Notes: a model not told the origin generated them from the letters alone. 43,686 nt of DNA from an uncultured Muribaculaceae bacterium (GCA_905233845.1 CAJOFH010000023.1:1-43686); one strand, 5' to 3'; shown: positions 33,496 through 43,617, counted from the stretch's first letter. Translations and numbers: made by a program.

Positions 33496-34314
33496 TTATA
33501 AAGCAAGGCGCAGTCCTATTAATGCGCATCGTGAGCCAGCAATGTCTTTATCTCGCTGAGTGACGCGAAGGCGGTTGTGTTCGATGTCACATCCCCAATG
33601 TCCACCACGGTTCACGCGTTCTTTTCCTTCGGCAGGACCGGTTGGATTCAAGGCTGGTGAATTGGCATAGTAATTATCATCATACCAGTCCAAGCACCAC
33701 TCCCACACGTTTCCGCTCATGTCGTAGAGACCGAGTTCGTTGGCACGTTTTTGGGCTACTGGATGAGTCTTTTCTTTGCTATTACCTTTATACCACGCCA
33801 CATTATCAATGTCGTTGCCGCCAGAGTACATGTAGCCTTTGCTCTTGTTGCCACCACGAGCAGCATATTCCCATTCGGCCTCAGTGGGGAGGCGGAAGTT
33901 CTTTCCGGTTAGCTTGTTAAGTTCTTTAAGGAAATCTTCACAGTCATAGTAGTCAACCATGTCCACTGGTCGCTTAGTGCCCTTGAACTCGCTCGGATTG
34001 TTGCCCATAACTGCTTTCCACAGTTCCTGAGTGACCTCAGTCTGACCAATGCTGAAAGTCGATAATGTCACTTTGTGTGCAGGTTTCTCACATTGCTCAG
34101 AGAATGTGTCACCTTCATTAGCACCCATCAAAAAAGTGCCACCCTTAACTGTTATCATTGTGAATTTCACACCGCCAACGATAAATGTCTGTTGACCTTT
34201 TATGTTCTCGGTTTTCGCTTTGCGTTTCTTGGTAGTTCTCTTTTTGCCCTGTACAGTGAACGATACAGTACCGGCAATCAGGCACAAAGCTAATAGTGTT
34301 GCGATTTTTTTCAT
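33496..34314 (-). CDS. Exported FGE-sulfatase-domain protein, paralogue of the DGR variable proteins
   Basis: 272 aa. The signal peptide (MKKIATLLALCLIAGTVSFTVQG) is followed by a KKRTTKKRKAKTE basic stretch like the one in the DGR targets, then the FGE domain: VKGGTFLMGAN, FSIGQTEVTQELWKAVMGNNPSEFKG, FRLPTEAEWEYAARGGNKS and YDMSGNVWEWCLDWYDD. It lacks both the TPVS and the zinc-ribbon linkers. The C terminus, RVNRGGHWGCDIEHNRLRV ... IGLRLAL, aligns with the VR region. However, it differs from TR at many non-adenine positions (for example synonymous GGT, GGA and GCT), so it is not a current target. Likely the non-diversified ancestor or a sister receptor. Heads a four-gene operon. Confidence 0.88.
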   Translation of the reverse strand: MKKIATLLALCLIAGTVSFTVQGKKRTTKKRKAKTENIKGQQTFIVGGVKFTMITVKGGTFLMGANEGDTFSEQCEKPAHKVTLSTFSIGQTEVTQELWKAVMGNNPSEFKGTKRPVDMVDYYDCEDFLKELNKLTGKNFRLPTEAEWEYAARGGNKSKGYMYSGGNDIDNVAWYKGNSKEKTHPVAQKRANELGLYDMSGNVWEWCLDWYDDNYYANSPALNPTGPAEGKERVNRGGHWGCDIEHNRLRVTQRDKDIAGSRCALIGLRLAL

Positions 34315-34462
34315 AAATATAATTTTTATACGTACTTTAGACTATCATCATCTATGATGGTTTAACTCTTAATTAGATGGCGTGTGCATTGATTAAAGCC
34401 CCAATAATATGATTTTCTTAATATTGAAATTAATAAAGAGTGTTCTATAAGTATATTTTTTG

Positions 34463-34493
34463 CAAAAATAAGTATATATTTTTATTTTGGCAA
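34463..34493 (-). promoter_or_regulatory. Promoter of the exported-protein operon
   Basis: On the minus strand, TTG at 34491-34493, 20 nt, then TATTTTTG at 34463-34470. The leader to the FGE gene would be about 145 nt, long enough for control elements, though none was recognised. Confidence 0.55.
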
Positions 34494-34596
34494 GTATAAA
34501 AAAATATTTGGCTGCATTTTTAAAGAAATGCAACCAAATATTAAAAAAAATGTAATAATTTGCGATCTTTTTTGAACCCGATTTGGGTTGTGCTAT

Positions 34597-35610
34597 TTAC
34601 TTTCTCTCCCAGGTGTCGCCTGCTAGAATCATGTCGCGCAGATTCTTGAAGCGATGCTTAACTTGAATCTTGCGCACTTGCACTGCAACATCGGTCTCGT
34701 AGCTTGGGGCGTCAACGTCACGAATCACGCCGAGTGCTACTGGAAGATTGGTGCCGTCCATCATAGCGAGCTGCTGATGCAGGAAGTTATCTTGACAATG
34801 AGCGTCGTGAACGAGCACGTCATCGATGGTGTAGTCGCCATCATCAAGACGCACAGCCTTCAGTCCAAATCCGTCTTGAACAAGACCCATGTCACGATTT
34901 TTGCCAAAGAGCATCTTCTCGCCATGCACAAGGTGGATAGTGCGATTAGCACGTACTGCCTTATCGGTGATGCGGTTGTGGATGCCGTTGTTGAAAATCA
35001 TGCAGTTTTGCAGAATCTCTACTACCGAGCACCCCTTGTGACCAGCTGCCTCAATCATTATCTCTTGATTGATTTTCAGTTCCACGTCCATACCACGTGC
35101 AAAGAAAGTGCCACGTGCGCCAAACACCAGTTCGGCAGGGATAAATGGGTCTTCGGTAGTGCCATAAGGCGACGATTTAGAGATACAGCCACGGTCACTG
35201 GTAGGACTGAATTGTCCCTTGGTCAATCCGTAAATCTTGTTGTTGAGCAACAGCAGGTTAAGGTCCACGTTGCGACGCACCTCATGGATGAAGTGGTTGC
35301 CACCAATGGCAAGACAGTCACCGTCGCCCGAAATCTGCCACACAGTAAGCTGTGGATTTGCCACCTTCACACCAGTAGCGATGGCACCGCCACGTCCGTG
35401 AATGGTGTGGAATCCGTAAGTGTTCATATAGTAGGGTAGGCGTGAACTACAGCCAATGCCCGATACCACAGCAATCATGTGAGGTGGGATACCTAACTCG
35501 GCCATTGCCTTGTGAAGCACGTTTAGCACAGCGTGGTCGCCACATCCTGGGCACCAGCGCACTGCTACATCATTCTTAAAATCTTTAGGATCGTATGTTT
35601 GATTTGTCAT
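34597..35610 (-). CDS. korB: 2-oxoglutarate:ferredoxin oxidoreductase, beta subunit
   Basis: 337 aa thiamine-diphosphate-binding subunit. WCPGCGDHAVL (about 19-29), the SGIGCSSRLPYYMNTYGFHTIHGRG region (about 50-74) and the ThDP/Mg motif GDGDCLAIGGNHFIHEVRRN ... LLLLNN (about 95-124). Together with KorA it oxidatively decarboxylates 2-oxoglutarate (or a related 2-oxoacid) to the acyl-CoA and reduces ferredoxin; in gut anaerobes it may also run reductively. The start is 2 nt after the korA stop. Full length. Confidence 0.92.
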   Translation of the reverse strand: MTNQTYDPKDFKNDVAVRWCPGCGDHAVLNVLHKAMAELGIPPHMIAVVSGIGCSSRLPYYMNTYGFHTIHGRGGAIATGVKVANPQLTVWQISGDGDCLAIGGNHFIHEVRRNVDLNLLLLNNKIYGLTKGQFSPTSDRGCISKSSPYGTTEDPFIPAELVFGARGTFFARGMDVELKINQEIMIEAAGHKGCSVVEILQNCMIFNNGIHNRITDKAVRANRTIHLVHGEKMLFGKNRDMGLVQDGFGLKAVRLDDGDYTIDDVLVHDAHCQDNFLHQQLAMMDGTNLPVALGVIRDVDAPSYETDVAVQVRKIQVKHRFKNLRDMILAGDTWERK

Positions 35611-35612
35611 GA

Positions 35613-37460
35613 TTATTTGCCCTCCATAATTTTGATTACACCTTCTTCTATCTCGTTCACAAGGAATGGTTGTCCTTGAGTCTTATTGATACGCTTGATG
35701 TTGAGCTCAGGAATCTGGCTCTGCAAGTATGTTGCAAACTGCCCGTTGTTCAGCTCAGCTACAATCACTGTTTTATACTTTGAGAGCGCTTCACGAGTGT
35801 TGAGTGGCAGTGGGTTGATGTATTGGAACTGTGCAAAGTCAAGGTGTTTGCCTGCGTTGTTCAAGTGCTCATAGGCAGTGAGGATATGACCATATGTGCC
35901 GCCCCATCCCACGATGATAGTATCGCAGCCATCATGCTCACTCTTAACTTCGAGTTCAGGGATATGATTGGCGACATTAGCAATCTTTTGGGCACGAGTG
36001 TTCACCATGCGTTGATGGTTCTCTGGGCTGTTGGAGATAACGCCAGTATCGTAGTCGCGCTCCAAGCCGCCCACACGATGCATCTTGCCAGGAACGCCAG
36101 GAAATGACCAGTAACGCACGAGTTCGTCGTTGCGGCTGTAGGCGTGCCAGCTTCCTTCTTTCTCCTCGGGAACGAAGTTGGGATGAATCTCGGGATAGTC
36201 GCCAACTTCAGGCACACGCCAAGCACTGGAGCCGTTGGCAATGAACGCGTCGGTGAGTAGGATGACTGGTGTCATGTGCTCGATGGCGAGACGGGCAGCC
36301 TCAAATGCCATGTGGAAACAGTCGGTGGGTGATGTGGCGGCAAGCACCACAAGTGGACACTCACCACTGCGGCCGTAGAGGGCTTGTAGCAGGTCGGTCT
36401 GCTCTGTCTTAGTGGGCATACCGGTTGATGGTCCACCGCGCTGCACGTCGATAATGACCAACGGAAGCTCCGACATAACAGCAAGACCCATTGCCTCGCT
36501 CTTGAGCGATAGTCCAGGACCGCTGGTGCTTGTAACTGCCAGCGAGCCAGCATAAGCTGCACCGATAGCCGAGCAGATACCGGCAATCTCGTCCTCCATT
36601 TGACAAGCCTTCACGCCCAAGTCGCGACGCTTTGCGAGCTCATGAAGGATATCGGTGGCTGGGGTTATGGGATAGCTACCCAGATATAATGGTCGTCCGC
36701 TCTTCTCGCTGGCAAGGATAAGTCCCCATGCGGTGGCCTTGTTTCCATTGACATCGACATAGATGCCTGGGCGCATGTCCTCGGTCTCGATGCGGTATTT
36801 CGACACCGAAGCGTGGATGTTGTGGCCATAGTCGTAACCACCTTTAAGTACCTTGCAGTTAGCGTCGAAGACTGCCGGCTTGTTGCCAAATTTGTGCTGC
36901 AAAAATCGGCGAGCACTCGATAATGGCATGTTGAACAGCCAGCAGATAAGGCCCAAGGCGAACATATTGCGACACTTCATCTGCGACTTGAAATCCATAC
37001 CACTGTCTTCCAGGGCGGCTTTCACCATCGTAGTCATAGGCACTTCCACAATTTGAGTCTTGAGGCCAATTTCCTTGTAGGGATCATCAGTTTTGAACTC
37101 CGCTTTCTTGAGGTCAATCTCCTTGAACGAGTCAATGTCGACAATCGCCACACCATTCTTGTTCAAAAACTGAACGTTCTGCTTCAACGCCGCTGGGTTC
37201 ATTGCAACCAGCACGTCACACTCGTCACCGGGGGTGTGAACACCATGGCCAATGTGCACCTGAAAACCACTCACTCCACTGAGCGAGCCTTGAGGAGCGC
37301 GCACCTCGGCGGGATAGTCGGGGAAGGTGGATATAATTTCTCCCATCTCGGCCGACACACTCGAGAAGATGTTGCCGGCAAGCTGCATACCGTCGCCAGA
37401 GTCACCCGAAAAACGCACCACGATGCTCTGACGGAATTTAACGTTAGTTTTTCCTAACAT
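35613..37460 (-). CDS. korA: 2-oxoglutarate:ferredoxin oxidoreductase, fused gamma-alpha subunit
   Basis: 615 aa. The N-terminal gamma domain (FSGDSGDGMQLAGNIFSS, STFPDYPAEVRAPQGSLSGV) is joined to the alpha domain with YPITPATDILHELAKR (about 265-280), TSTSGPGLSLKSEAMGLA (about 313-330) and QRGGPSTGMPTKTEQTDL (about 344-361). The gamma-alpha fusion is the usual Bacteroidota arrangement. No ferredoxin domain is fused, so a separate 4Fe-4S partner is expected, and none lies in this operon. Confidence 0.93.
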   Translation of the reverse strand: MLGKTNVKFRQSIVVRFSGDSGDGMQLAGNIFSSVSAEMGEIISTFPDYPAEVRAPQGSLSGVSGFQVHIGHGVHTPGDECDVLVAMNPAALKQNVQFLNKNGVAIVDIDSFKEIDLKKAEFKTDDPYKEIGLKTQIVEVPMTTMVKAALEDSGMDFKSQMKCRNMFALGLICWLFNMPLSSARRFLQHKFGNKPAVFDANCKVLKGGYDYGHNIHASVSKYRIETEDMRPGIYVDVNGNKATAWGLILASEKSGRPLYLGSYPITPATDILHELAKRRDLGVKACQMEDEIAGICSAIGAAYAGSLAVTSTSGPGLSLKSEAMGLAVMSELPLVIIDVQRGGPSTGMPTKTEQTDLLQALYGRSGECPLVVLAATSPTDCFHMAFEAARLAIEHMTPVILLTDAFIANGSSAWRVPEVGDYPEIHPNFVPEEKEGSWHAYSRNDELVRYWSFPGVPGKMHRVGGLERDYDTGVISNSPENHQRMVNTRAQKIANVANHIPELEVKSEHDGCDTIIVGWGGTYGHILTAYEHLNNAGKHLDFAQFQYINPLPLNTREALSKYKTVIVAELNNGQFATYLQSQIPELNIKRINKTQGQPFLVNEIEEGVIKIMEGK

Positions 37461-37515
37461 GTCAAAATTTGTTGTTTTTATTATTTGCTATATAGTAACG
37501 TCTCAAAAACGGGTG

Positions 37516-37523
37516 CAAAATTA
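37516..37523 (-). promoter_or_regulatory. -7 box for korAB
   Basis: TAATTTTG on the minus strand, 55 nt before the korA start. Confidence 0.5.
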
Positions 37524-37615
37524 CTCATAAATAATTACTTAAGAGTCATTTGTGCCATTTATTTATTTTCATTTAAACCCTTTTAAAGAATTTATACTTT
37601 TTTAGCAAGTCAACA

Positions 37616-37648
37616 AGAAAAACACCCCGACGTTTTGACACGTCAGGG
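37616..37648 (-). terminator. Intrinsic terminator after tpiA
   Basis: On the minus strand CCCTGACG / CGTCGGGG (37641-37648 and 37625-37632) forms an 8-bp stem with one G-U pair, followed by TGTTTTTCTTG. Confidence 0.75.
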
Positions 37649-37674
37649 CGCTATTGATTAGGAGCATATTTCTT

Positions 37675-38433
37675 TTAGAAAGCTGTAACTATTCCCATGA
37701 AGTCGGCAGCCTTGAGTGAGGCACCGCCAATGAGTCCACCATCAATGTCGGGCTTAGCAAATAGCTCGGGGGCGTTGCTTGGCTTGCAGCTGCCGCCGTA
37801 GAGGATGGTTGTGTCGTCGGCAATCTGTTTGCCAAATTTCTCGGCTACGAGTCCACGGATGAAAGCGTGTACTTCCTCAGCTTGGTCGTTGGTAGCGGTC
37901 TTGCCGGTTCCAATGGCCCAGATAGGCTCATAAGCGATAACGATATTTGTCCACTGCTCAGGGGTGAGGTGGAAGAGCGACTCGCTGATTTCAGCCTTAA
38001 TCACGTCCTCAACCTTACCTGCCTCACGCTCCTCGAGGCTCTCGCCACAGCAGAAGATTACTTTCAGCCCAGCCTCAAGAGCCAGGTCGACCTTAGTCTT
38101 AAGCATCTCGTAAGACTCGTTGTAGTATCCGCGACGCTCACTATGACCAAGTATCACATAGTTCGCTCCTGTTGAAGCAACCATGGGTGCCGATACCTCT
38201 CCAGTGTATGCTCCACTGTTGTGGTCAGCGCAGTTTTCGGCCGCGAGACCCACCTTATTGATGTCAATAACTTGCTTCACTGCGGTGAGGTGAGTGAAAG
38301 GTACGCCAATCACCACGTCACACTTGAGATCTTGGGCTTGAGCTACGGCGTCGTTTACTGCCTTAGCAAGTTCCACTCCTTCGGGCACTGTAGTGTTCAT
38401 CTTCCAGTTGCCAGCAACGATGTTTTTTCTCAT
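37675..38433 (-). CDS. tpiA: Triosephosphate isomerase
   Basis: Interconverts dihydroxyacetone phosphate and glyceraldehyde-3-phosphate. 252 aa, complete. NWKMN (Lys at about 13), ILGHSERR (catalytic His at about 98), [14 protein letters not shown] (catalytic Glu at about 168 and the mobile loop), and [11 protein letters not shown] with GGLIGGASL at the phosphate site. Last gene of the DUF1599 / DoxX-like / tpiA operon, an order typical of Bacteroidales. It lies 57 nt after the previous gene. Confidence 0.97.
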   Translation of the reverse strand: MRKNIVAGNWKMNTTVPEGVELAKAVNDAVAQAQDLKCDVVIGVPFTHLTAVKQVIDINKVGLAAENCADHNSGAYTGEVSAPMVASTGANYVILGHSERRGYYNESYEMLKTKVDLALEAGLKVIFCCGESLEEREAGKVEDVIKAEISESLFHLTPEQWTNIVIAYEPIWAIGTGKTATNDQAEEVHAFIRGLVAEKFGKQIADDTTILYGGSCKPSNAPELFAKPDIDGGLIGGASLKAADFMGIVTAF

Positions 38434-38490
38434 TTTTTAAAAAATTTAATTGTTATATAAGTGAATGTTTTGTGTCGATAACAAGCAAAA

Positions 38491-39801
38491 TTATTCTTTA
38501 TTCTCGGTTTTCTTGAACTTATTGACAATAAAGCTCACCACAGGATAGATGCGGTTGACAAAGAGCAGAGCTATCATGATAAGAATGTAGGGCCACAGCA
38601 GCTCCCACAATTTGAAGGTAGGTGCGATGTCGTCGCCGAGCTGTGCAAGTGGCACAGTACTGCTGAGCAGCTTCTTTGCTGGGAGAGAACTGAACGTCCT
38701 CTTCCACATGACGGTTCCATTCTCCACATAGACAATAGCAGGGTTGCCACGAGCGAGCATTTTGATTTCGCTGTCATCGCCCATGTAGATTGGGTAGGTG
38801 GGACGAGTGAGCGATGTCCATTCCTCGATTTGAGCATGGCTCGCCGAGGTAATGGCACTGAAAGTGGCTCCCTTGTTCTCGCACGCCTTTGCAAGGTCGT
38901 TGAGCACAAATGCGTAGGCGTGGTTCACCTTATCCATGTCGGGGATAAGAAGGAGCATCTGGTTTTCGGTAGAGTCAAGCACCTCGTCGGTGACATCTGT
39001 GCCTTCATCATAGATGCTCACCGCATTGAGTGCTGCCTTCTGTGCCAGCGACAAGTCGGGGGTCAGCTTCTTGCGGCCCACAAAGTTCCATCCGTCTTCC
39101 TCATCAGGAACGCTGTCAAGCACGAACTCCTGTTGCTTGCCGTTTTTCTCATAAATAAACAAGAAGTCGTTCTCGCTCACTGGCTGCATCTTGGAGCCAA
39201 TGTGGGTTCCCACCTTGTAAGGACGAAAATCTAGTAGTGGCTGCGTGTTGTAGCCTATATAAGAAATCGCCAGACTCAACACCATTGTGAGAATCATCAC
39301 AATCCACTGCACCACTGGGCCATAGATGCATGGCACTGACTTGTTTTGGAAAAGAAGATAGATCAGCCCCACGGTGAGAGCTACATTTTTCCAGAACGTC
39401 TGCCAGTTGGTGAGCTTAAAAGCGTCGCCAAAGCATCCACAATCGGGCACGGCGTTAGTCGTAGCCAGGAAATAGGTGAGTGGCAGCATTACACACATCA
39501 TTAAAAGCAGCAACAGTGGTGTCATGCGACGCAGGCATCCAGTGATGAGCATCACACCCAGCGTTAACTCCAATGCGGGCAATGCAAAAGATAGCACCAC
39601 CTCGCTCCCTGCGAGAGATGTATAATCGAGCGCAGCAAAGTATTCTTGCAATTTGTAAACGGTACCCATAGGGTCGATTGCCTTGACAAAGCCCGATACC
39701 ACGAAGGTCGCGCCAATGACAATGCGCAGTACCACCACTGCTATCTTGTTAAACGGATTGGCTGCAATCTTTTTGTGTAGTTCTACTATTTTTGATGCCA
39801 T
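38491..39801 (-). CDS. DoxX-like membrane protein with C-terminal thioredoxin-like domain
   Basis: 436 aa from MASKIVELHKK (39801); the 35 codons above it overlap the preceding gene. The N-terminal DoxX/MauE-type four-helix region (about 15-150) includes LRIVIGATFVVSGFVKAIDP, VMLITGCLRRMTP and PDCGCFGDAF, a Cys pair usual in this group. A soluble thioredoxin-like part follows (about 250-385, ATFSAITSASHAQIEEW ... ARGNPAIVYVENGTVMWKR), then a C-terminal helix and basic tail. No CxxC is seen in the soluble part. Possibly membrane redox or quinone related; function unproven. Member of the tpiA operon. Confidence 0.8.
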   Translation of the reverse strand: MASKIVELHKKIAANPFNKIAVVVLRIVIGATFVVSGFVKAIDPMGTVYKLQEYFAALDYTSLAGSEVVLSFALPALELTLGVMLITGCLRRMTPLLLLLMMCVMLPLTYFLATTNAVPDCGCFGDAFKLTNWQTFWKNVALTVGLIYLLFQNKSVPCIYGPVVQWIVMILTMVLSLAISYIGYNTQPLLDFRPYKVGTHIGSKMQPVSENDFLFIYEKNGKQQEFVLDSVPDEEDGWNFVGRKKLTPDLSLAQKAALNAVSIYDEGTDVTDEVLDSTENQMLLLIPDMDKVNHAYAFVLNDLAKACENKGATFSAITSASHAQIEEWTSLTRPTYPIYMGDDSEIKMLARGNPAIVYVENGTVMWKRTFSSLPAKKLLSSTVPLAQLGDDIAPTFKLWELLWPYILIMIALLFVNRIYPVVSFIVNKFKKTENKE

Positions 39802-39823
39802 ATCATTAACTGTAGTCAAAGTG

Positions 39824-40369
39824 TCAACACACTCCCTCGTTGTGCTTGATAAGGGCGAATACCGAGTAATTAATAAGGTCCTGGATGTTGGCGTCGATTC
39901 CCTCACTCACGAGTGTCTTGCCGTCATTGTCTTCTATAGATTTGATTCGTTCCAGTTTCGACAGAATCATATCGGTGTAGCTCTGCACGCGCATCAAGCG
40001 CCATGCCTCTCCATAGTCGGTGTTCTTGGCTATCATCAGTGTCTTGGTTTCGGCAATGTACTTGTCATAGAGCTCCAAAGCTTGTTCTCTACTCATGTCT
40101 ATCTCATCGCTGTAGCCAAACTTGAGCTGTATAAGCTCAATGATACCATAGTTGATAATGCCCACATACTCAGGCCAGATGTCCTCACCAACTTTCGATT
40201 CTCCATTTATCTCCAGTGTCCTGATTCGTTTAGCTTTGATAAGTATCTGGTCTGTGAGTGTCTCCGGGCGAAGGATGCGCCAGTTGGGTCCGTAGTCGCC
40301 CATCTTGTAAACAAACATCTCACGGCATTGCGCTATCACTTCGTCATATTGTTTGTTTGTGTTTGACAT
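39824..40369 (-). CDS. DUF1599-family protein
   Basis: 181 aa from MSNTNKQYDEVIAQC (40369). The frame extends 60 codons higher, but the -7 box lies within that extension. Two similar halves are visible: QCREMFVYKMGDYGPNWRILRPETLTDQI and ETKTLMIAKNTDYGEAWRLMRVQSYTDMI, each with a K-x-x-DYG-x-x-W-R pattern, so the protein is an internal duplication. That pattern resembles all-alpha NTP pyrophosphohydrolase-type domains, but function is not established. First gene of the tpiA operon. Confidence 0.85.
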   Translation of the reverse strand: MSNTNKQYDEVIAQCREMFVYKMGDYGPNWRILRPETLTDQILIKAKRIRTLEINGESKVGEDIWPEYVGIINYGIIELIQLKFGYSDEIDMSREQALELYDKYIAETKTLMIAKNTDYGEAWRLMRVQSYTDMILSKLERIKSIEDNDGKTLVSEGIDANIQDLINYSVFALIKHNEGVC

Positions 40370-40402
40370 AATTAATAATGTGTATATCAAATAAAGCCAC
40401 TG

Positions 40403-40410
40403 CAAAGGTA
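40403..40410 (-). promoter_or_regulatory. -7 box for the DUF1599 / DoxX / tpiA operon
   Basis: TACCTTTG on the minus strand, 33 nt before the DUF1599 start. It also decides against the longer upstream reading frame. Confidence 0.6.
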
Positions 40411-40489
40411 CAGAAAAAACGCGTAACCATAAAATTTTTTCAAACCATAATGCAAAAACCAACGACTGAGTATGCTTAAGATGCATATA

Positions 40490-40528
40490 AGAAAAAATGC
40501 TAAAGGCGGTTTGGACCTTTAGCATTTT
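40490..40528 (-). terminator. Intrinsic terminator downstream of lptD
   Basis: 13-bp perfect stem AAAATGCTAAAGG / CCTTTAGCATTTT (40494-40506 and 40516-40528) followed on the minus strand by TTTTTTC. It lies about 200 nt after the lptD stop. The 40529-40731 gap holds no gene I can support. Confidence 0.75.
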
Positions 40529-40731
40529 GGGCGTTGGGTCACGTTTCACAACGATCTACACCCCATTGATGAAAAAAATAGTGATTACTTTTATTGATTT
40601 GCCTTATGTGTTATTATTACGTTACAAAAATACAACAAAAAACAAGTATCTCCAAATGGGTTTCAATAAATCACCTTTAAATAAGGACAAATATTGAAAA
40701 AGTTTCAACGAGTGTTTTTTTGCCCACTATA

Positions 40732-43460
40732 TTAGTACCACTGCACGCCATTATTGTAGCTTGAGTGCTTGTCATACTTGAAGTCGCTGAGTATGCTCGA
40801 CTTGACAGCAATGTGGAAATTATAGGACTTGTAAGGACCCACTGGAACAAAGCTCGCACTCATGACAAAGCAGTGCATCTCACGGCTGACAGAGCAGTTC
40901 ATATAAGCTATCTTGTGAGTGTCGAAGTTGTAACTTGCCGAGAAACTGAGATTCCAGTTCTTGGTGGGGCGAATGTTGCCGTTGAAGCTCAGGTTTTGAG
41001 TGAATTTCCCTTTATACTCCATCTTATCGTAGTCAAAGGAGCCATAGCCATAGTTTAGCGAATAGTTTACGGTTAAGCTCCACGGACATTTCCAGTCCAT
41101 GTAGCCGTCAGGGCGTAGCACAATGTCAGATCCCTGGGCTTGGCCACCCTTGTTGTCTTCGTTCTCGTTTGATGACGCATTAGGGTTATTCCTGTCTCTC
41201 ACCTTTGGTTTTTTGTCATCATCTTTCCCCTTGTTGCGTCCAAAGAGTTTCTTGAAAGTATCGTTGTTGAATGTATAAGAGAACGACGTTCCTGTGCTTG
41301 AAAGTCGTCCCCAACCTCCACCATTGAACAATCTTAGCTTATTGATGTGAACAGGATTACCATATTCGTTCAATCCATACTTATACACATCCCACGTGGC
41401 CGAGAGGTTGAGGTTGAAACTTTTGGTGAGTCGAAGCAAGATAGATGTCTGCAAATTACTCCATCGCAGCGAGTCGGCGGCGAAGTTATAGGACTGCGAG
41501 AGCGTTAAATTCTCGATGATTGAGATTTTCTTATATCCTGTACTGTCGCTTTCGCTCTTGACCTTCGCCTCGAGGTTGTTGGCAAGTTGGAACGAGAGCA
41601 CACCACTCTTGCCGCTTTGCGGCTGTCCGTAGAGTCCATGTTGGAAATAAGGATACTGCACCTCACGATAAACGCCTTGTGCGTCGGTGTAGGAGTAGTT
41701 GCCGTAATATCCCCAGAACTTTGTGCCGAAGTCGGGCGTTGCCGAGAACGAGATGGTAGGAGTCAAAACGTGCCTCACCATTTGTAGCTTGTCGCCCATG
41801 AACTTAAGTGGCTTATAGAAACCGTAGAGTTTCGTGCTCAACGACATTGACACGGAAAAATCGAATAGGTTATAGAAACTGTAGGTGGTATCTCGCACAA
41901 CTGCACTGGCATTAGGGTCCCACGACTGCTTAATCTTGCTCGTGTACATGCGGTCATTCAAGGTGATTGATGGCGTGATGTTGATGTATTTGAGCACATT
42001 GAAAGTCGCCGAGATGGGCACTGTGTGCGAGAATCCGTTACGCCAGTCCTTAACAAGACTCTTGTGGAAGAACTCGTTTTCCTTTGCAGTGAGCGAGTTC
42101 TGGAAACGTCCCGAATAGGAAATTTTGATTTTCTCATACCATTTCTCGGCACCTACTGCTTTCTTACGCTTGAAAGGCGACACTTGAGCCATCGTGATTG
42201 TGAAGTTTGGGAACGAGACGGTGAGCGTGGAGTCGGCCGATCGCTGCGACACACTTGCCGTGGCCGAGATGCTCCATTTGGAGTTGGGGAAGTTATAAGA
42301 CCAGTTGACTGTCGAACTCTTAGTGTTCTCGGTGAACGAGTTTCGGTAGTAGTCGGTGATGTTGCTGCGGGAATATCCACTGGTAGCGAAGTTCACACTC
42401 GCCGAGAACTGCATATTGGGATTAGACTTGCTGTCTTGAGTGTGGCTCCACACCACCGAGAAGTTTCGTCCCTTGGAGTAGTCGGGGTCTCCCTTGTCGC
42501 CTGTGATGGTGGTGAGATAGCTTGCGCTGAGGTGTCCCGAGAACTTGTAGCGTTTAGAGTAGTTTGACTGTATGTCCAAGAGCCTCTTGTGTAAATCTCT
42601 CCTGTGAGTGCCAAGTCGATATACTGGCTCAGAGCAAAGTAGTATCCACCGTTCTTGAGGTAGAAGCCTCGGTTGTAGTCCTCTCCGAACGTTGGCACAA
42701 GAATACCGCTCGAATACTTGTCGGTAAACGGGAAGAATGCAAATGGCACCGCCAGTGGCAGCGGCAAATCCTCGAGCACCATATAGGCTGGTCCAGTGAT
42801 AACATTCTTCTTGGGCCGCATCTTTGCCTTGGTGATTTGGAAGTAGAAGTGTGGATGCTCGTGATTATCGCAGGTGGTGTATCGTCCGTTCATGATGTGG
42901 TACTCGTCGTCCTCATGTTTCTTGGTGACACCGCCAGTGAGGTATCCGTCGCCCTGCTCGGTGACAATGTCAGTGATGATACCCTTCTTGGTCTTGAAGT
43001 TGAACGCTAACTTCTTGGACTCATATTCTCCGCTTGAGTCATGGAACACTGGTTTGCCCTGCAATTCTCCTACCGAGTCGGGCACACCCACGGCATGAAC
43101 CACGTTGCTGTCCATGTTCATGGTAATAGAAGAAGCTTTGAGCGTCATGTTGTCGTAATTAATCTCGCTGGCGCCATAGAAATGCAGGTCGTTGCGCCCA
43201 AAGAGGATGATGGAGTCCTTAGACGAGAACTTCACCACATGGTCAAGGTCGACGGAGCGTGACCTCTTGAAGCGCGACGTGTCGCGACGTGCAACAAGCG
43301 AGTCAACACTCAGCGAGTCGTTGTGCAGCGAGTCGGTTGCAATGCGCGTCCTTCCGAGCGGTGCCCTCACCTGAGGTGCCGCCAGCACATTGATAGTGCC
43401 TGCAACAACCATTGTTATTGCCACACACCAGAATAATATTTTCAGTCCTCGCGTTCTCAA
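40732..43460 (-). CDS. lptD: LptD-like outer-membrane LPS assembly protein, interrupted by a frameshift
   Basis: Inserts lipopolysaccharide into the outer membrane together with LptE. The total length of 2,729 nt is one base short of 910 codons. The N-terminal 295 codons (43460 to 42576) give a signal peptide (LKILFWCVAITMVVAGTINVLA), an OstA-type domain (ILFGRNDLHFYGASEINYDNMTLKAS, split) and the barrel start ...ALTGEIYTRGSW. The frame then shifts at about 42576, and the rest of the beta-barrel continues in another frame from DIQSNYSKRYKFSGHLS to the C-terminal NNGVQWY. There is no sensible separate start for the second part. TTG at 43460 is the only plausible start: a stop lies five codons above it, and no ATG precedes the signal peptide. 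Either a sequence error or a real lesion; the gene is expected to be essential. Confidence 0.82.
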
Positions 43461-43512
43461 CCTTGTAAGCGGTTAATCAAAACTTAGCATCGTTATTAAG
43501 CGATACAAACTG

Positions 43513-43520
43513 CAAAATTA
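43513..43520 (-). promoter_or_regulatory. -7 box for lptD
   Basis: TAATTTTG on the minus strand, 52 nt before the TTG start. Confidence 0.5.
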
Positions 43521-43609
43521 ATCATTTCTATTGATATTGGCTTAAGATTGACAATTATTAAATAATATAATGATTAATTTGGGCTATATGTAGAGTCAAC
43601 TGGCAAGTG

Positions 43610-43617
43610 CAAAATTA
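43610..43617 (-). promoter_or_regulatory. Possible second -7 box upstream of lptD
   Basis: Another TAATTTTG on the minus strand, about 150 nt before the lptD start. It may be an alternative promoter. The remaining bases to 43686 show no supportable gene. Confidence 0.3.

Noticed and set aside
33496-33625. Possible third variable repeat
   Set aside because: Differences from TR include many non-adenine and synonymous changes, so adenine-directed mutagenesis from this TR cannot explain it.
34654-35439. Plus-strand ORF antisense to korB
   Set aside because: Shadow frame of korB; no start context and no family signature.
40732-42579. Separate barrel gene starting at 42579
   Set aside because: TTG start in mid-barrel with no signal peptide. 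It is the frameshifted continuation of lptD.
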